Part shown: one piece after another, positions 35,102-43,074 of the stretch | Numbering within the stretch: the stretch's first letter is position 1 | Layout of the letters: the number at the start of each line of letters is the position of its first letter | Origin: Paenibacillus sp. HW567 | Lineage (GTDB): Bacteria; Bacillota; Bacilli; Paenibacillales; Paenibacillaceae | Reading direction: 5' to 3' | Assembly: GCF_000374185.1 (NCBI RefSeq) | Contig: NZ_KB910518.1 | Span: 4,166,669 to 4,230,668, forward strand | Length of the DNA: 64,000 bases | Notes under the pieces: model-generated | What the model was told of the DNA's origin: nothing | Seen by the model: only the letters and a program-made list of their open reading frames with translations | Databases searched by the model: none | Position numbers and translations under genes: made by a program

Positions 35102-35740
35102 CTAAAATTTCAAAATCATATAGTCCCACTTCCATTCATGAAAAAGAACGTAACTCAGCAGGCTGATCTCCTTCTCATGGGTGCGGAAGGATTGCTGCTC
35201 ATACAGGCGTTTGGCGCCTTGATTGCTGCCGGAAACGTGCAGGCTCAGATAATTGAGCAATGGCTGTCCCACAGCGTATTGGTGCGCCCATTGCAGCAGC
35301 AGCTTGCCTACCCCTTTCCCGCGATGCCAGGTATGAACGGAAAGATCGGCAATATAACATTCTCCGGCCTGCGGCTTATGGTTCAGGAAATACAAAGCGG
35401 CTGCCAGCTTCAGCACCTTCCATTTTCCGAACTGATTCATTTCCTCTGTTAGCTGAAATTTGGTGAGAGAACGGGCCGCAGCATCACCCGCACCTGCTCC
35501 CGGCTGCCACTGGATGGACAAGGTTCCAATGACCGTTCCTTCCTGAAGCGCCACCATTCTTTGACTGGCGGTTTCTTCCGGGAAGACATCCAGCAGCCTT
35601 TCGAAAAATAGCGCCAGCTCGTTATGGGCAAGCCTCGACAAGCGGCCAAACTTGCTGCTGAACCCGTCCGCAATCAGGTAGCTGACCTCCCGGTTATATT
35701 TGGCCTCCATCGGTTCAATGGTGATAGGAGCGCTCGTCAC
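35102..35740 (-). CDS. GNAT-family N-acetyltransferase
   Basis: 212 aa. The acetyl-CoA binding motif A is clear: CYIADLSVHTWHRGKGVGKLL (about 128-147, Q/RxxGxG/A variant RGKGVG), followed by GSNQGAKRLYEQQSF, the motif B tyrosine region. It begins with GTG that overlaps the stop of the MerR gene as GTGA, with GAGGGGAG ahead, so the two are translated together. The MerR partner suggests a resistance or detoxification acetyltransferase induced by a hydrophobic compound; that is inference. Confidence 0.88.
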   Translation of the reverse strand: MTSAPITIEPMEAKYNREVSYLIADGFSSKFGRLSRLAHNELALFFERLLDVFPEETASQRMVALQEGTVIGTLSIQWQPGAGAGDAAARSLTKFQLTEEMNQFGKWKVLKLAAALYFLNHKPQAGECYIADLSVHTWHRGKGVGKLLLQWAHQYAVGQPLLNYLSLHVSGSNQGAKRLYEQQSFRTHEKEISLLSYVLFHEWKWDYMILKF

Positions 35741-36528
35741 GGTGCACTCCCCTCTTCGGCAGGTACGCCCGCTTCAAGCTGCAGCAGCAGCTCGTAATGA
35801 AGCTTATCCTGACTGAACAGGGAGAGATACGATTTCTCGATCAGAACAAGCGGCCCTGTCACAGCATAGGATTGCGCTGCTGCATAGTCATAGAACCGCG
35901 CAATCTGCCGGTCAAGCTCAGCTTCATGCTCAATTGCGAATTGGGAGATGAGATACTCTCCCGCAGGCAAGACCCGGCTGCCCTGCTCCCGGACCTCCGT
36001 ATACAGTGAAACGTTGCCCGCACCATCGTATACAAAGTGAATGTCCGTTTCGAACAGATTGGCAATCTGCCCGGCTTGTCCCGCCAGCTCTCTGGCATGC
36101 AGCGTAGATTGTGAGCTCATCTCGAACCAGAACATCAAGTTCACCGGTTCCCGCCACTTCACCTGGTAAGCGGTGTTCTCTTGGCTGAAGTCCTTGTGTT
36201 CATGAAGGACCTTGCTGATAAACCGTTGAAGCGACTGCAGCCGGAGGATTTCCGCATTCGTTTCGGCCAAAGAGGTCTGAAGCACCTGCCGGACCTGCTC
36301 CGGCCCAAAGCTCGTCATGCATTCTTTGATCGACTGCACGGACAGGCCCAGCTTACGCAATAACAGAATATGCGCCAGTTGATAGATTTGCTCGATGCCG
36401 TACATTCGATACTGATTATCGCCCGTATAGGAAGGCATCAGCACTTCTTTTTCCTCGAAATAACGGATCTGATGCACAGACACATTCATTAGCTTGGCTA
36501 GCTCACTGATTGTGATCTCACTTTTCAT
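35737..36528 (-). CDS. MerR-family transcriptional regulator
   Basis: 263 aa. Winged HTH at 1-70: ITISELAKLMNVSVHQIRYF, then EEKEVLMPSYTGDNQYRMYG. A coiled dimerisation helix and a C-terminal ligand domain of about 140 residues follow, resembling multidrug-sensing members. AAGGAG lies eight bases before ATG 36528. Its own promoter carries a perfect dyad between boxes 19 bp apart, the mark of MerR activation by DNA untwisting. The GNAT gene overlaps its stop. Confidence 0.9.
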   Translation of the reverse strand: MKSEITISELAKLMNVSVHQIRYFEEKEVLMPSYTGDNQYRMYGIEQIYQLAHILLLRKLGLSVQSIKECMTSFGPEQVRQVLQTSLAETNAEILRLQSLQRFISKVLHEHKDFSQENTAYQVKWREPVNLMFWFEMSSQSTLHARELAGQAGQIANLFETDIHFVYDGAGNVSLYTEVREQGSRVLPAGEYLISQFAIEHEAELDRQIARFYDYAAAQSYAVTGPLVLIEKSYLSLFSQDKLHYELLLQLEAGVPAEEGSAP

Positions 36529-36563
36529 TCTTCCCACTCCTTCGCTGCAACTGCCCTAACTCC

Positions 36564-36594
36564 AAGATACACCTTAGGTCAGACCTAAGGTCAA
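36564..36594 (-). promoter_or_regulatory. MerR-type promoter with 19-bp spacer and perfect dyad
   Basis: On the minus strand TTGACC (36589-36594), 19 bases, TATCTT (36564-36569). The spacer region contains the perfect palindrome ACCTTAGGTC A GACCTAAGGT (36571-36591). The long spacer and central dyad are the standard architecture of MerR-activated promoters, so the MerR-GNAT operon is probably self-activated. Confidence 0.85.
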
Positions 36595-36639
36595 GCAGGA
36601 AAATGCGGCATGACAAAAAAGCCCCAACAATGAATAATC

Positions 36640-36865
36640 GAGCTGGCGTTACGGACTGAGGTGCGCTTCATTCGGATGAGAGTCACGGCTTGGATAAGTT
36701 ACGGACACCACGGACCTTATGATGAAATATTCCGCGCCTAAACATTCCTTGGAGTGACCATAAGGTCCCCTCGGTCCGTTAAGTCGCAAAAAGTGGCGTT
36801 TGCTTGAAAATAACGGCTCTCCGGTCCGTATGGAGCCGACTTCGCTGCTGCGGTTTCTCTTCACC
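36640..36865. repeat. GGTCCGT-rich intergenic repeat, copy 1
   Basis: This part of the 523-bp gene-free stretch 36529-37051 has repeated ACGGACC/GGTCCGT words and nested inverted repeats. GGACCTTATG (36713-36722) pairs perfectly with CATAAGGTCC (36759-36768), and GGCTC/GAGCC flanks TCCGGTCCGTATG. Similar text, including AACGGCTCT and GGTCCGT, occurs in the other gap at 49930-50190. No convincing gene lies here. Confidence 0.55.
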
Positions 36866-37051
36866 CACCCCTGTATGTATAATTTCGCCCACAGGCTCTG
36901 ATGCTGATCTAGTGGACTCAAGCTTCTCCGGTCCCATGCTGGAATGCATCAGATAAATGGCAAAATCCTCACCGGGATTATTCACGATCATGGATTTTCA
37001 GCATCACCTTCAGCGGCTTGAGGTAACCGGCATTTAAGGTGACCAGGATAT

Positions 37052-37393
37052 TCATACGATGCATTTCTCTACTTTCACATTTACACTCCGGGCGGACAGT
37101 CCGGCGAGCTTCTCAACGTCTTCCCGGACATTCATCTGCAATTCCTTGCACACCTCATTCATTCTTACGCCATACTGCACGACAATTCTCAGATTAATAT
37201 CGAGTCCCGATTCTGTAGCGCTAAGCTCAATGCCGCTTTGAAGGGCTGTTCCGCTCAGCTTTCTGGTAATTTCTTCGACCATGCCTGTGGACATGGAAGC
37301 AATCCCGCCGGTGCCTGCTGCTGCCTTGCCGATGATGTTGGTTACCGCCTCTTTGGAAATGGTGATGCTCCCCAGCATATTTTGAATCAACAT
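37052..37393 (-). CDS. Asp23/Gls24-family protein
   Basis: 113 aa. The whole chain fits the Asp23/Gls24 envelope stress family: ITISKEAVTNIIGKAAAGTG at the start, then GLDINLRIVVQYGVRMNEVC and VREDVEKLAGLSARSVNVKV. These small alpha/beta proteins associate with the membrane and respond to alkaline or envelope stress. ATG 37393 follows AGGAGGGG; the longer frame is not used. It starts 16 bp after the TetR gene, so it should be under the control of that regulator. Confidence 0.88.
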   Translation of the reverse strand: MLIQNMLGSITISKEAVTNIIGKAAAGTGGIASMSTGMVEEITRKLSGTALQSGIELSATESGLDINLRIVVQYGVRMNEVCKELQMNVREDVEKLAGLSARSVNVKVEKCIV

Positions 37394-37409
37394 GACAATC
37401 CCCTCCTGT

Positions 37410-37997
37410 TTATCGCTTGGCCTCTTGAACTGACTTCGTCTGAACACCCTTGTAAAAAGTGTCTACTACCAGCGCCGCCGCGGATTTCACTGCAATGTGC
37501 CCGCTTTTCACCTGCTGCCAGGTTAAAAATAGCAACGAGTACAGGACGTTCATGATCCATTCTTTATCCATATCGGAGCGTAAAAAACCCTGCTGCTGCA
37601 ACTGGTCAATCACATGCATGACCGGTTCTCTCAGCTTCTGGTCCGCGGCATCAATTTCCGGGTTATAGTTAACCGAGGCATCATGGGCGAGAAAATATAT
37701 TTTATCCCCCAGTGGAATCAGCGCTTCTATCAGCTCCGGGATGTAAGCTTCACTGTTGGCTTCATTAAGTGCAACGCTTCGCATCGTCTCGCTTACCACC
37801 TCAATGGCCCGAAATCCCAGGTGAACCATCAGTTGCTCTCTGCTGTCCACGTAACGGTGCAATGTCGCAATCCCGATTCCTGCCGCCTCGGCAATTTCAT
37901 TCATGGACGCACCCGGTTTCTCGATCAGTAAATTCGTCGCCGCATCCAGTATGGAATGAAGTCTTGTTTGTTTGACTGCCGTCATTTCTTTTTTCAT
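37410..37997 (-). CDS. TetR-family transcriptional regulator
   Basis: 195 aa. N-terminal HTH at 12-58: RLHSILDAATNLLIEKPGA, MNEIAEAAGIGIATLHRYV. The C-terminal helical ligand domain (about 65-190) is divergent, as is usual. GAGGAG lies six bases before ATG. It is the first gene of a two-gene unit with the Asp23 protein. Two tandem dyads upstream (38034-38071) are probable binding sites, implying self-repression. Confidence 0.9.
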   Translation of the reverse strand: MKKEMTAVKQTRLHSILDAATNLLIEKPGASMNEIAEAAGIGIATLHRYVDSREQLMVHLGFRAIEVVSETMRSVALNEANSEAYIPELIEALIPLGDKIYFLAHDASVNYNPEIDAADQKLREPVMHVIDQLQQQGFLRSDMDKEWIMNVLYSLLFLTWQQVKSGHIAVKSAAALVVDTFYKGVQTKSVQEAKR

Positions 37998-38033
37998 CAG
38001 CGGCTCCTCTATGGATCATATTAAGTCAATTTA

Positions 38034-38071
38034 TGATTGATGAAACAATCATTTGATAGAATATACTATCA
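38034..38071. promoter_or_regulatory. Two tandem dyads upstream of the TetR gene
   Basis: TGATTG-6-CAATCA (38034-38051) and TGATAG-6-CTATCA (38054-38071) share the form TGATWG-6-CWATCA and have centres exactly 20 bp apart, two helical turns. They lie just upstream of the TetR start, in an AT-rich promoter region, and are likely TetR operators. Confidence 0.65.
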
Positions 38072-38163
38072 TAATTATATAATAATTGTCCTTCCGGCAA
38101 TAGTCAAATTTGCGGTCATATCCTCCACAGCTATCACATTATTCACAGTGTTCAACGGGCGGC

Positions 38164-38580
38164 TTAGAGCCAGTCCTCCGTCAAAAGCGTCTTTAGCAGC
38201 TCCACCTGCTCAGGTCCTAATCTGTTTGCGATCTGCTGCTCCATATCCAGCTTAATCTGCAGCATGCTCCGGCATGCCTCAGCCCCTTTTCCGGTCAGCG
38301 TTATGTTCTTATCCCGTGTATTCCCCTCTACCTGAACACTCTCGACATAGTCTTCGGCAAGCAGGCCGTTGATGCATTTCTGTGCGCCCTGGCGGGAAAT
38401 GTTGATTAATCTGCTGATTTCCGAAATTGACAGCATGCTATGAAGCTCAAGCTTAGCCAGAATATGAGTCTCCGTCTGATTCAACGGATGGCTGTTCCGT
38501 CTGTTCACCTCTTCCCGCAAAGCCTTATGCTTCTCACTGACGAGATCAATTAAATTCAGGTCCAGTATGTAATTCTTCAT
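38164..38580 (-). CDS. MarR-family transcriptional regulator
   Basis: 138 aa. Winged HTH core: LNQTETHILAKLELHSMLSI, SEISRLINISRQGAQKCING, LLAEDYVESV, then the wing EGNTRDKNITLTGKG. N- and C-terminal helices form the dimer. GGAGG lies eight bases before ATG 38580. It is divergent from the membrane protein gene at 38720, and a dyad covering both -35 boxes lies between them. Confidence 0.9.
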   Translation of the reverse strand: MKNYILDLNLIDLVSEKHKALREEVNRRNSHPLNQTETHILAKLELHSMLSISEISRLINISRQGAQKCINGLLAEDYVESVQVEGNTRDKNITLTGKGAEACRSMLQIKLDMEQQIANRLGPEQVELLKTLLTEDWL

Positions 38581-38636
38581 CACAAAAGCCTCCAATTATA
38601 AAGATCATTGTAGTTTATTTCTGCCAGAAAGACTTT

Positions 38637-38676
38637 TGTCAACTTGGTTGACGATAATTCGATTGTCTGTTAGTAT
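38637..38676. promoter_or_regulatory. MarR dyad holding the -35 boxes of divergent promoters
   Basis: GTCAAC, 3 bases, GTTGAC (38638-38652) is a perfect dyad. On the plus strand TTGACG (38648-38653), 17 bases, TAGTAT (38671-38676) drives the gene at 38720. On the minus strand TTGACA (38637-38642) with TAAACT 19 bases away can drive the MarR gene. One bound dimer would block both. Confidence 0.75.
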
Positions 38677-38719
38677 GATCATCGCAGTCACAAAATTAAA
38701 TTTCAAGGGAGCTTGAGCA

Positions 38720-39190
38720 ATGGGCAAGAATAAAAAAGAAGCTTTTATCTTTACAGCCATTATGTGCACGTTGATGGTGCTCGGCATGAGCATTTACAAT
38801 GTGGTGCTATTCTCAGGCTGGTCAAGCAGAGTCATTATTGAGGTGGCGACCGGCTTTGTGCCGGCATTACTTGTCGGCCTGCTTCTGGATGTGGTCGTGG
38901 TCAGCAGATTAGCCAAAGGAATTGCTCTCAGACTTCTCAAGCCAACTGATCCGGTGGTCAAAAAAATACTAACGATCTCCTTCTTCATGGTATGCGGAAT
39001 GGTGCTGTGCATGTCCCTATACGGGACACTAACACACTACGGATTTAGCGGCAACTTCCTCGCCCATTACTTTTCTACGGCGGGACTCAATTTCATCTGT
39101 GCATTGCCGCTGCAATTAATTGTAGTAGGTCCGCTCACCCGGTTCCTGTTCATGCGGATATTCACGGTGCAGAATCCTACAACCGCTTGA
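38720..39190 (+). CDS. DUF2798-like membrane protein
   Basis: 156 aa with four membrane helices in two similar pairs. Each half has an EAFIFTAIMCTLMVLGMSIY or SFFMVCGMVLCMSLYGTL pattern followed by GFVPALLVGLLLDVVVV or GLNFICALPLQLIVVGPLTR, the layout of the DUF2798 family. Function unknown; members are often found beside MarR or TetR regulators. AAGGGAG lies ten bases before ATG. Its promoter overlaps the dyad shared with the divergent MarR gene. Confidence 0.8.
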   Translation: MGKNKKEAFIFTAIMCTLMVLGMSIYNVVLFSGWSSRVIIEVATGFVPALLVGLLLDVVVVSRLAKGIALRLLKPTDPVVKKILTISFFMVCGMVLCMSLYGTLTHYGFSGNFLAHYFSTAGLNFICALPLQLIVVGPLTRFLFMRIFTVQNPTTA

Positions 39191-39243
39191 AGGAGCATTG
39201 AGAATTCCCTCTGCTGCTTCCCTGCTTAGTTCCTCGTTTATCC

Positions 39244-39283
39244 AAAAAAGACATGCACACCGGATGCCTCCGGGTTGCATGTC
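39244..39283 (-). terminator. Intrinsic terminator after the ROK operon
   Basis: On the minus strand GACATGCAACCCGGA pairs with TCCGGTGTGCATGTC around a four-base loop, followed by TTTTTT. It lies 25 bases past the stop at 39309. An A-run on the other side makes it partly active for the convergent DUF2798 gene. Confidence 0.88.
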
Positions 39284-39308
39284 CATGTCATCTATTCGCC
39301 GCTCTCCC

Positions 39309-41042
39309 TTAGGAAAGGCGGATTCGCAGCGTATAATCCAGCGGTGTAATCAGGGTCACGATGACCTTCAGACAGCCATCCGGGTAGGTCATTCCCCGGA
39401 TATCCGCCAATTCATGCTCATGAGCCCCCTGCTCCAGCTCCATCCAATCTTCCCCGGCGGTATAACGGATCGTGCCGGATGCCCAGAACGAAGTGTCTCT
39501 CATCTCCGGCACAGGCACGATGCCGGTTCCCTCCAGGCTGCCTTCCTTGCCGAACAGCAGCACAATCTGCGTCAGCACATCCGACGGCGCTTGCTGGGCA
39601 AAGTGCACATCCCATCCCCCGCTGTGATCGGTCACTTGAACCGTGACCTTGCTGGGCTGGGAATGGGTGAGCGGCCGTTCCCCGTGAGGCAGCAGATACC
39701 AGGGACTGGCGGGGAAGCCGGACAGTGACGGCAGCTTGTCTCCCGGCACGGGTCCATAATAGCCCTTCTCCGCGGTGGAGCTTAAGCGGAAGCCCGAAGC
39801 CGTTTCTTCCAGCGACTGCATGGTAATCAAGCCAGGCTCGAAGCTTGAAGCGAGCTGAACTCCGAGCAGCCGGGCCTTGCCGTGCCGCAGTGAGAAATGC
39901 GAGGAAGCCTCGGTCATTACCGTTGCACTTGTGGCCCCGCTCCGAATGCGGGCAACCGGAGCGCCGAATTCGGTATGCTGCTTGCTGTGGCGGACGGGTC
40001 CGCCGTAGCCGGCTTTCCCGATTTTGCCCAGCAGCTCCTCCCGGTTGAAGGCTCCATTGATTACCTTGCGGTAATGTACAGGCAGTTCCTCCGGCTGCAC
40101 GGCGGCTGCCTGCATTTGCGGATACAGCAGAAATCCGAGCATGATATTGTTCGGCAGCGAACCCGGATGGGTAACGGCGCTGCCGGCAAGCTCGGCAAGC
40201 GCCGCGAACTCGGGATCACGGTCATGCTCCGCCATCAGCTTGTAGCACAGATAATAATCCGCCAGCGAGAAGACGCTGCCGAAATCCTGGCGTCCCGAAT
40301 AATCCGTGACCACTTCACCATCGGGGTGCACCAGATATTTCATCATTCGCAGATTCCGGCGTACCGGCTCCAGCAATTCGGGACGCTCCAAATCCTGCGC
40401 CGCGTAGTAGAGCATAATGTCACTGACTGTGTTGTAGATTCCGTTGCTCCGTTCGGTCCACTCGCCATCCGGCGTAATGTCCATTCCCTCCTGAAGCCAC
40501 TTCTCCGCCCGCTGCTTCAAGCCCTCCAGTGCGAAAATGCGGTACAAGGAGCCGAGAGCAGCGGTAAGCACCCAGCGGTGGTTCGGGGTATGAACGCCTC
40601 CGGTCAGCATCGCCGGAACCGTCCGCTGAAGAAATAACCGGATCTGCTCGGTGACAGCGGCCAGAGGCTCCCAAGTCTGCTGCTCCAATAGCGTAAGCAC
40701 GTTGGCTAAGCCAACCACCACGAACGCCGTATCCGGCGGGGAATGATAGTTGGTCCAGCCCGGTGAGATCGTGCCGTCCTCATGCTGGAACCGCAGCATG
40801 AAATCCATCCCCTCCTGAAGCTTCTCCAGCAGAGCTTCATCGTGATGATACTGCGACACAGGATTAACCAGGGAAGCGGCCCATACGGCAATAAACTGGG
40901 CCGTACCGGTGTGACTCGGCCAGGCAACACCGGTATATGGATCACGCACACCGCCGAAATAGCGGTTGCTCCGGTCCGTGATTTGACGCTGAAGCGATTC
41001 ATCGGTCCACTTATCATTGATAGCGCTTATTCTCTTGAACAT
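39309..41042 (-). CDS. Uncharacterised (alpha/alpha)-toroid carbohydrate enzyme candidate
   Basis: 577 aa. The first 340 residues are helix pairs with enzyme-like aromatic and acidic patches (GTISPGWTNYHSPPDTAFVV, GVHTPNHRWVLTAALGSLYR, DGEWTERSNGIYNTVSDIM). The remaining 230 are beta-sheet. This is the layout of heparinase II/III-like lyases and several glycosidases, but no named family is assigned. No signal peptide, so it would act in the cytoplasm. It is the last gene of a four-gene operon with ROK proteins and a sugar isomerase-like protein, and ends at a strong terminator. The NHRW and SNGIYN patches are candidate active-site loops. Confidence 0.7.
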   Translation of the reverse strand: MFKRISAINDKWTDESLQRQITDRSNRYFGGVRDPYTGVAWPSHTGTAQFIAVWAASLVNPVSQYHHDEALLEKLQEGMDFMLRFQHEDGTISPGWTNYHSPPDTAFVVVGLANVLTLLEQQTWEPLAAVTEQIRLFLQRTVPAMLTGGVHTPNHRWVLTAALGSLYRIFALEGLKQRAEKWLQEGMDITPDGEWTERSNGIYNTVSDIMLYYAAQDLERPELLEPVRRNLRMMKYLVHPDGEVVTDYSGRQDFGSVFSLADYYLCYKLMAEHDRDPEFAALAELAGSAVTHPGSLPNNIMLGFLLYPQMQAAAVQPEELPVHYRKVINGAFNREELLGKIGKAGYGGPVRHSKQHTEFGAPVARIRSGATSATVMTEASSHFSLRHGKARLLGVQLASSFEPGLITMQSLEETASGFRLSSTAEKGYYGPVPGDKLPSLSGFPASPWYLLPHGERPLTHSQPSKVTVQVTDHSGGWDVHFAQQAPSDVLTQIVLLFGKEGSLEGTGIVPVPEMRDTSFWASGTIRYTAGEDWMELEQGAHEHELADIRGMTYPDGCLKVIVTLITPLDYTLRIRLS

Positions 41043-41071
41043 CTGCTACAGTTCCCTCCGTCTTCCCGCGC

Positions 41072-42031
41072 CTAAGCTTTCACAGCGCGCTGGGCAATTT
41101 TAGAAATAATCGTCTGGTGGCTCTGCTCAATATTCTCTGGAGTGCAGACGGCCTTAAGCTCATACACCTTAACCGGAGCCTGTGCAATAATATCCAGGAA
41201 GGAATCGAAGCCTTCTGCATCCCCGCTGTGCACATATGGACACCAATGATCCGACAGACCAATGGTTTCATGGATGTGAACCCCTACAATATCCTTGATC
41301 ATTGCATTTGCTTCGTTCACATTGTCGTAGAGTCCCATCCGTCCCATCATCATGCCGTGGCCGATATCGTACCACAACCCGACCGGCGCTCCGCTTAGGC
41401 CCGATATGATCTTTCTTGCCTCCGCGAGCGTTGGCATCTGATTGCAGCGCGAGCGGGTCTCAATCCCGAATTTGACGTCATAGCCCCGTCTTGCGGACTG
41501 CTCGCAGACCTCTTCGAGACTATCGCGGATACGCCGGAGATAAACGTCACTCAAGGCTTCCCGGCGCTGGAGCATTTCAGACCAGAGCGTCTGATAAGCG
41601 GAAGATTCACGACCCTCAGCGTTGTAAATTTCCTTAAGGTGATGATCAATGTCCCAGTCAAAAGGGACCTCTCCCGGGTGTACCACAACGGCTTCCGCCC
41701 CGTAGCGGTGGGCATACTCCGCCGACTGAACCAGCAGCTCAATTGCTCTGTTCCTCCGCTCCTTATCTTCAAAGCCAAGCAGAACGGAATCCGTACCATA
41801 GTCAGGATCAGGTACATGCGGAAACGTATTATGCACACTGGAGATACCGATTTCCCCGCGCTCGATAAGCGGCTCTATCGTCTTCAGCATGTCATAAGTC
41901 ACGTTGTAGTTAAGCTCAACTCTGCCAAATCCGAGTGACTTGATTTCGTGAATCATCGAATCGCCGGATTCATGGCGTTTGATATTCCAGCAGGTCGAGA
42001 AGGAGTACTGTTCTTTAGATGTGAATTCCAT
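41072..42031 (-). CDS. Sugar phosphate isomerase/epimerase-like TIM barrel
   Basis: 319 aa, AP-endonuclease-2-like xylose-isomerase fold. Metal and substrate positions are suggested by VHNTFPH (about 66), VVVHPGEVPFD (about 110), FGIETRSR (Glu near 180), LWYDIGHG (about 215), VGVHIHETIG (about 243) and YELKAV at the end. Such proteins isomerise or epimerise ketoses or inositols. ATG 42031 has GCGGGG about nine bases upstream; the frame extends to a TTG seven codons earlier. It lies 26 bp after the ROK kinase gene in the operon. Confidence 0.83.
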   Translation of the reverse strand: MEFTSKEQYSFSTCWNIKRHESGDSMIHEIKSLGFGRVELNYNVTYDMLKTIEPLIERGEIGISSVHNTFPHVPDPDYGTDSVLLGFEDKERRNRAIELLVQSAEYAHRYGAEAVVVHPGEVPFDWDIDHHLKEIYNAEGRESSAYQTLWSEMLQRREALSDVYLRRIRDSLEEVCEQSARRGYDVKFGIETRSRCNQMPTLAEARKIISGLSGAPVGLWYDIGHGMMMGRMGLYDNVNEANAMIKDIVGVHIHETIGLSDHWCPYVHSGDAEGFDSFLDIIAQAPVKVYELKAVCTPENIEQSHQTIISKIAQRAVKA

Positions 42032-42057
42032 TTTAGAAAACCCCGCTTTCAATAGGT

Positions 42058-43029
42058 TTATTTACTTGCAGTGAGCCTGTCTCTTACTGCCGCCATGGCC
42101 CCAATCGCTCCGGCCTGATTGCCCAGCTCAGCCTGTCTGATCACCAGCGGCGTATGGGGAGCGTAACGGCTCACCCGGCTTGAGATTTCATCTACATATC
42201 CCGGATTCTTCTCGACAACTCCACCGCCAAGAATGATCCGTTCAAGATCAAGGGTAATCGAAATATTCTTGATCACAACGGCCATATGCTCATAGGATTG
42301 CTTCAGAATCTGCACTGCTGCTGCATCCCCCTCAGCCGCCGCAGCAAAAACATGCTCCGCCCGGACCTGCCCGCCGTCCGCCATTTGCCGCATCATAGAA
42401 TCGCTGCTGTCCTCAAGCAGATAATCCGCAGCCTTCTGCCCAATCCCCGTTCCGGACACCTCCATTTCAAAAGGTCCGAATTCACTGTTCTCCGAAAGGA
42501 CAGATGAACGCCCAGCGCCCGGCTCAAGAATCAGATAACCGATCTCCCCGGCCGCAAAGCTTGCGCCTCTGTACAGCCTTCCGTTCAGAATTAAAGCGCC
42601 GCCGATCCCCGTTCCAACAGTCACCATCATTAAGCTCTCAGCGTTGGCCCCGGCTCCGGCACAATATTCTCCAAGCGCAGCCATGTTCACATCATTGTCA
42701 AGCACTACAATCCCGGAATAATGGGCTGCGATGTCAGGGCGGATATCCACCAGAGGCCAATTCAAGGCAGGGGCGCTGGAAAGAATTCCTGTGGATTCAT
42801 TCATTACGCCGGGGAACCCGAGCCCAATGCCGCGTAACGAGGACAACGAGCCGCCGTTCATCCTGCAGATTTGCTCCAATTCGCCAAATAACCATTGGAA
42901 AAACACCTGCGGATCACGTGTAAGCCGCGTCTCTAGCTTATGCTGCGCAAGAATTGTACCGCCTTCGTCAGCAAGGCAAATCAGCGTCTTGGTTCCGCCA
43001 ACATCAATGCCTGCGATATAAATGTTCAT
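42058..43029 (-). CDS. ROK-family sugar kinase without the zinc motif
   Basis: 323 aa. ATP-binding phosphate-1 loop GIDVGGTKTLICL near the start, catalytic-type VLDNDVNMAALGE (Asp near 110), GTGIGGALILNG and C-terminal ILGGGVVE. It should phosphorylate a free sugar such as glucose, an aminosugar or a mannose-type sugar. The usual ROK zinc segment (GHxx... CxCGxxGC) is absent: the text reads GEIGYLILEPGAGRSS, with Tyr for His and no Cys. It follows the ROK repressor gene by 45 bp. Confidence 0.85.
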   Translation of the reverse strand: MNIYIAGIDVGGTKTLICLADEGGTILAQHKLETRLTRDPQVFFQWLFGELEQICRMNGGSLSSLRGIGLGFPGVMNESTGILSSAPALNWPLVDIRPDIAAHYSGIVVLDNDVNMAALGEYCAGAGANAESLMMVTVGTGIGGALILNGRLYRGASFAAGEIGYLILEPGAGRSSVLSENSEFGPFEMEVSGTGIGQKAADYLLEDSSDSMMRQMADGGQVRAEHVFAAAAEGDAAAVQILKQSYEHMAVVIKNISITLDLERIILGGGVVEKNPGYVDEISSRVSRYAPHTPLVIRQAELGNQAGAIGAMAAVRDRLTASK

Positions 43030-43074
43030 ACATGCTAACCTCCCGTTTTCTCACCAATATGATAAAATGCAGCC

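Noticed and set aside
36649..36921. Small open frame of 90 codons on the minus strand in the gap at 36.6-37.0 kb
   Set aside because: No ribosome site, and it overlaps repeated GGTCCGT elements; the composition looks like non-coding DNA.
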